Assembly: GCF_002382885.1 (NCBI RefSeq)
Contig: NZ_NWVL01000007.1
Location: 103,687-167,686 of the forward strand
Direction of reading: 5' to 3'
DNA from: Streptomyces sp. WZ.A104
GTDB lineage: Bacteria > Actinomycetota > Actinomycetes > Streptomycetales > Streptomycetaceae
Length of the DNA: 64,000 nt
Below, in pieces: positions 62,623-64,000 of the stretch. The notes below the pieces were generated by a model. The model worked only from the letters and a program-made list of their open reading frames with translations, did not search any database and was not told the DNA's origin. Within the stretch, counting starts at the first letter, position 1. Each line of letters opens with the position of its first letter. The translations under genes and the position numbers were made by a program.

Positions 62623-63930
62623 CTAACTACTGCTTGAGTTGATCTCGTCGTGGTGCTCGATCAGGCACTTCAAGGCTTCGAGCGTGCGGGGAGGGTGGGG
62701 CCTGTGGAAGACGAGGACTCTGGCGAGCTCGGGTCCGGCGAAGGCGAGCATCGGCTTGGATCTCCCGGCGTGGTAGCTCAGCACGTTGCGCTTGCGGCCC
62801 ATCAGTTCGGCCGCGAGAGTCAAGGTGACGGTGTTGCGGCTGCGGAGTACGGCGACCAGGACACGGTGGCGGTGATCGAGGGTGCCGAAACCAGGGTTAC
62901 GGCCGCGACCGTCCCTGTCTGCGCTCTGGCGTTCGGCTTCGGTCAGGAGCCGTTGGCACGGTTCGAGCTGGAGCACAAGCTGCTCGAAGTGTTCTCGGGT
63001 CATGCCAGTGAGTGCGGGGTTGGTGAGGAGGAAGGTGGCCTCGGCCGGGATCGGAGGGCCCGACTCGGCCCGTGAATCTTCCGGAAGCTGCTGGCCGGGG
63101 TCCTGCGGGGCGATGGTGTAGTTCCACTCACCATGGAACTCATCGCGTTCGACGCGTCGCTCGGCGCTCTGGCGTTCGGCTCGGGTGAGCACGCGCCCGG
63201 TGGGGTATGTGTTCTCGTCCAGCACGGCCTGGACGGTCAGTCCGGTGCTGGTGCGGGTGGCCGAGATGGTCTCCAGCAGTACCTCGTAGCTGGTCAGCGG
63301 CTGCCCGCGCAGGCTGTGGGTGATCCGGGAGAACAGACGATGTTCCACCTTGTTCCATTTTGAAGTACCAAAGGTGGGAAGTGCATGACGGTGATACTCA
63401 GCCCGCACTCGTCGGCGAAGTCGGCCAGGCCCATCTTGAACAGTCGGGAGTCAGCGGAGTTGGCCCCTCCGGCATCGGCGGTGACAAGCAAGCGGTCGGT
63501 GCTGGGATAATCGAGGCGCCCTTGGGCCTTCCACCAGCGGCGCAGGGACTCCACCGCGAAGGCAGCGGTGTTGCGGTCTGTGCCCACATTCACCCAGCCG
63601 CTGTCGCGGCCCAGGTCGTAGATGCCGTACGGGGTGGCGAACGGGGTGTCGGGGCCGGAGAAGTCGTGATCCGGAGCAGTGATCGGCTGCCCTTTGGGGC
63701 GATAGGTGCGGCCGGGGCGTGCGAAGTCGCCGATCGGTTCCTTCTGCTTCGCGTCCACGCTCACCACCGGCAGGCCCCGTGACAGGAAACGTTCGGCGGC
63801 GGTGTTGATGTGACGGAACTGGGCGTCTCGGTCGGGCACCTGGCTGCCGGCCCGCGTCTTGGCCATGCCCTGCAGACTGAAGTGAAGTTTCCCCGTGATC
63901 TCGGACACTCGATGGTTATGCCGCGAGAGC
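62623..63930 (-). pseudogene. ISAzo13-like transposase, frameshifted and 5'-truncated
   Basis: The N-terminal piece reads HRVSEITGKLHFSLQGMAKT, SVDAKQKEPIGDFARPGRTY and LLVTADAGGANSADSRLFKM. The C-terminal piece reads GTSKWNKVEHRLFSRITHSL and LTSYEVLLETIS. They are in different frames and meet near 63367 in a CACTTCCCACC stretch, as if one base were lost. The 5' end merges with another transposase tail near 63930. The element interrupts the IS3 copy. Confidence 0.75.
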
Positions 63931-64000
63931 GTGTTGATGCCGCTGCCGGGTCTCGGCCGGGGTGAGGTAGCCGAAGGTCTTGTGCTTGCGCAGGCGGCGG
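63916..64000 (-). pseudogene. transposase C-terminal end, runs off the window
   Basis: Minus-strand reading from the window edge gives RRLRKHKTFGYLTPAETRQR, then a short end and TAA at 63918-63916. This is a typical integrase-core transposase tail, but I cannot assign the family from 27 residues. Confidence 0.5.

Noticed and set aside
1..64000. tRNA or rRNA genes, or att sites in tRNAs
   Set aside because: None recognised by eye; a tRNA scan would be the decisive test.

Overview
The window is high-GC actinobacterial DNA, most likely Streptomyces. The evidence is GC-rich codon use, frequent GTG/TTG starts, ATGA-coupled operons, and the gene families present (SCO6880-type conjugation genes, LysR/SxxK-type beta-lactam regulators, type I PKS, small secreted proteins). 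It reads as an accessory or genome-end region: a mobile element, decayed genes, resistance and regulatory operons, two biosynthetic loci, and transposase debris at the right edge.

Region 1 (1-21,200) is an integrative/conjugative module. On the minus strand lie a VirD4-like coupling protein (frameshifted), a VirB4-like ATPase, an SCO6880-type protein, a TrbL/VirB6-like membrane protein, a single-pass VirB8-like protein, a small pilin-like membrane protein and a secreted NlpC/P60 wall hydrolase, with several small accessory proteins. This set looks like a type IV secretion-like apparatus; I see no FtsK-type TraB and no replication gene. A plus-strand island (about 4,150-11,500) splits the set. 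It holds a tyrosine recombinase, an XRE regulator, an 844-aa protein with 17 CxxC motifs and a degenerate recombinase-like tail, and a CmtR-like Cd/Pb sensor with a CDF metal exporter. The recombinase gene is interrupted by a complete 2,202-nt group II intron (4607-6808). Removing the intron restores one open frame with all catalytic residues.

Region 2 (21,200-27,700) holds a DNA methyltransferase convergent with an EndoMS/NucS-like plus DUF5655 nuclease, sharing a hairpin terminator. It then becomes a run of broken genes: a sortase tail, a fused NTPase-like gene, a gene with two in-frame stops, and an MMPL transporter fragment.

Region 3 (27,700-35,300) has a lipoprotein/adaptor/ABC export operon facing a response regulator/histidine kinase/lipoprotein operon, then a small secreted protein and a VanZ-like protein.

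Region 4 (35,400-41,300) has two penicillin-binding proteins transcribed away from a LysR regulator and a cytoplasmic SxxK/SDN/KTG protein, an arrangement like the BlaA/BlaB beta-lactam-response pair of S. cacaoi. One PBP has KPG in place of KTG.

Region 5 (41,300-53,000) has a single-module, highly reducing PKS (KS-AT-DH-MT-psiKR-ER-KR-ACP) with a type II thioesterase and an MMPL transporter.

Region 6 (54,400-61,850) has a pentapeptide-repeat membrane protein and a small lipid-type locus: a WS/DGAT-like acyltransferase divergent from ACP, ketosynthase, hot-dog protein and SDR. The right end (61,850-64,000) is a stack of truncated ISL3, IS3 and ISAzo13-type transposases.
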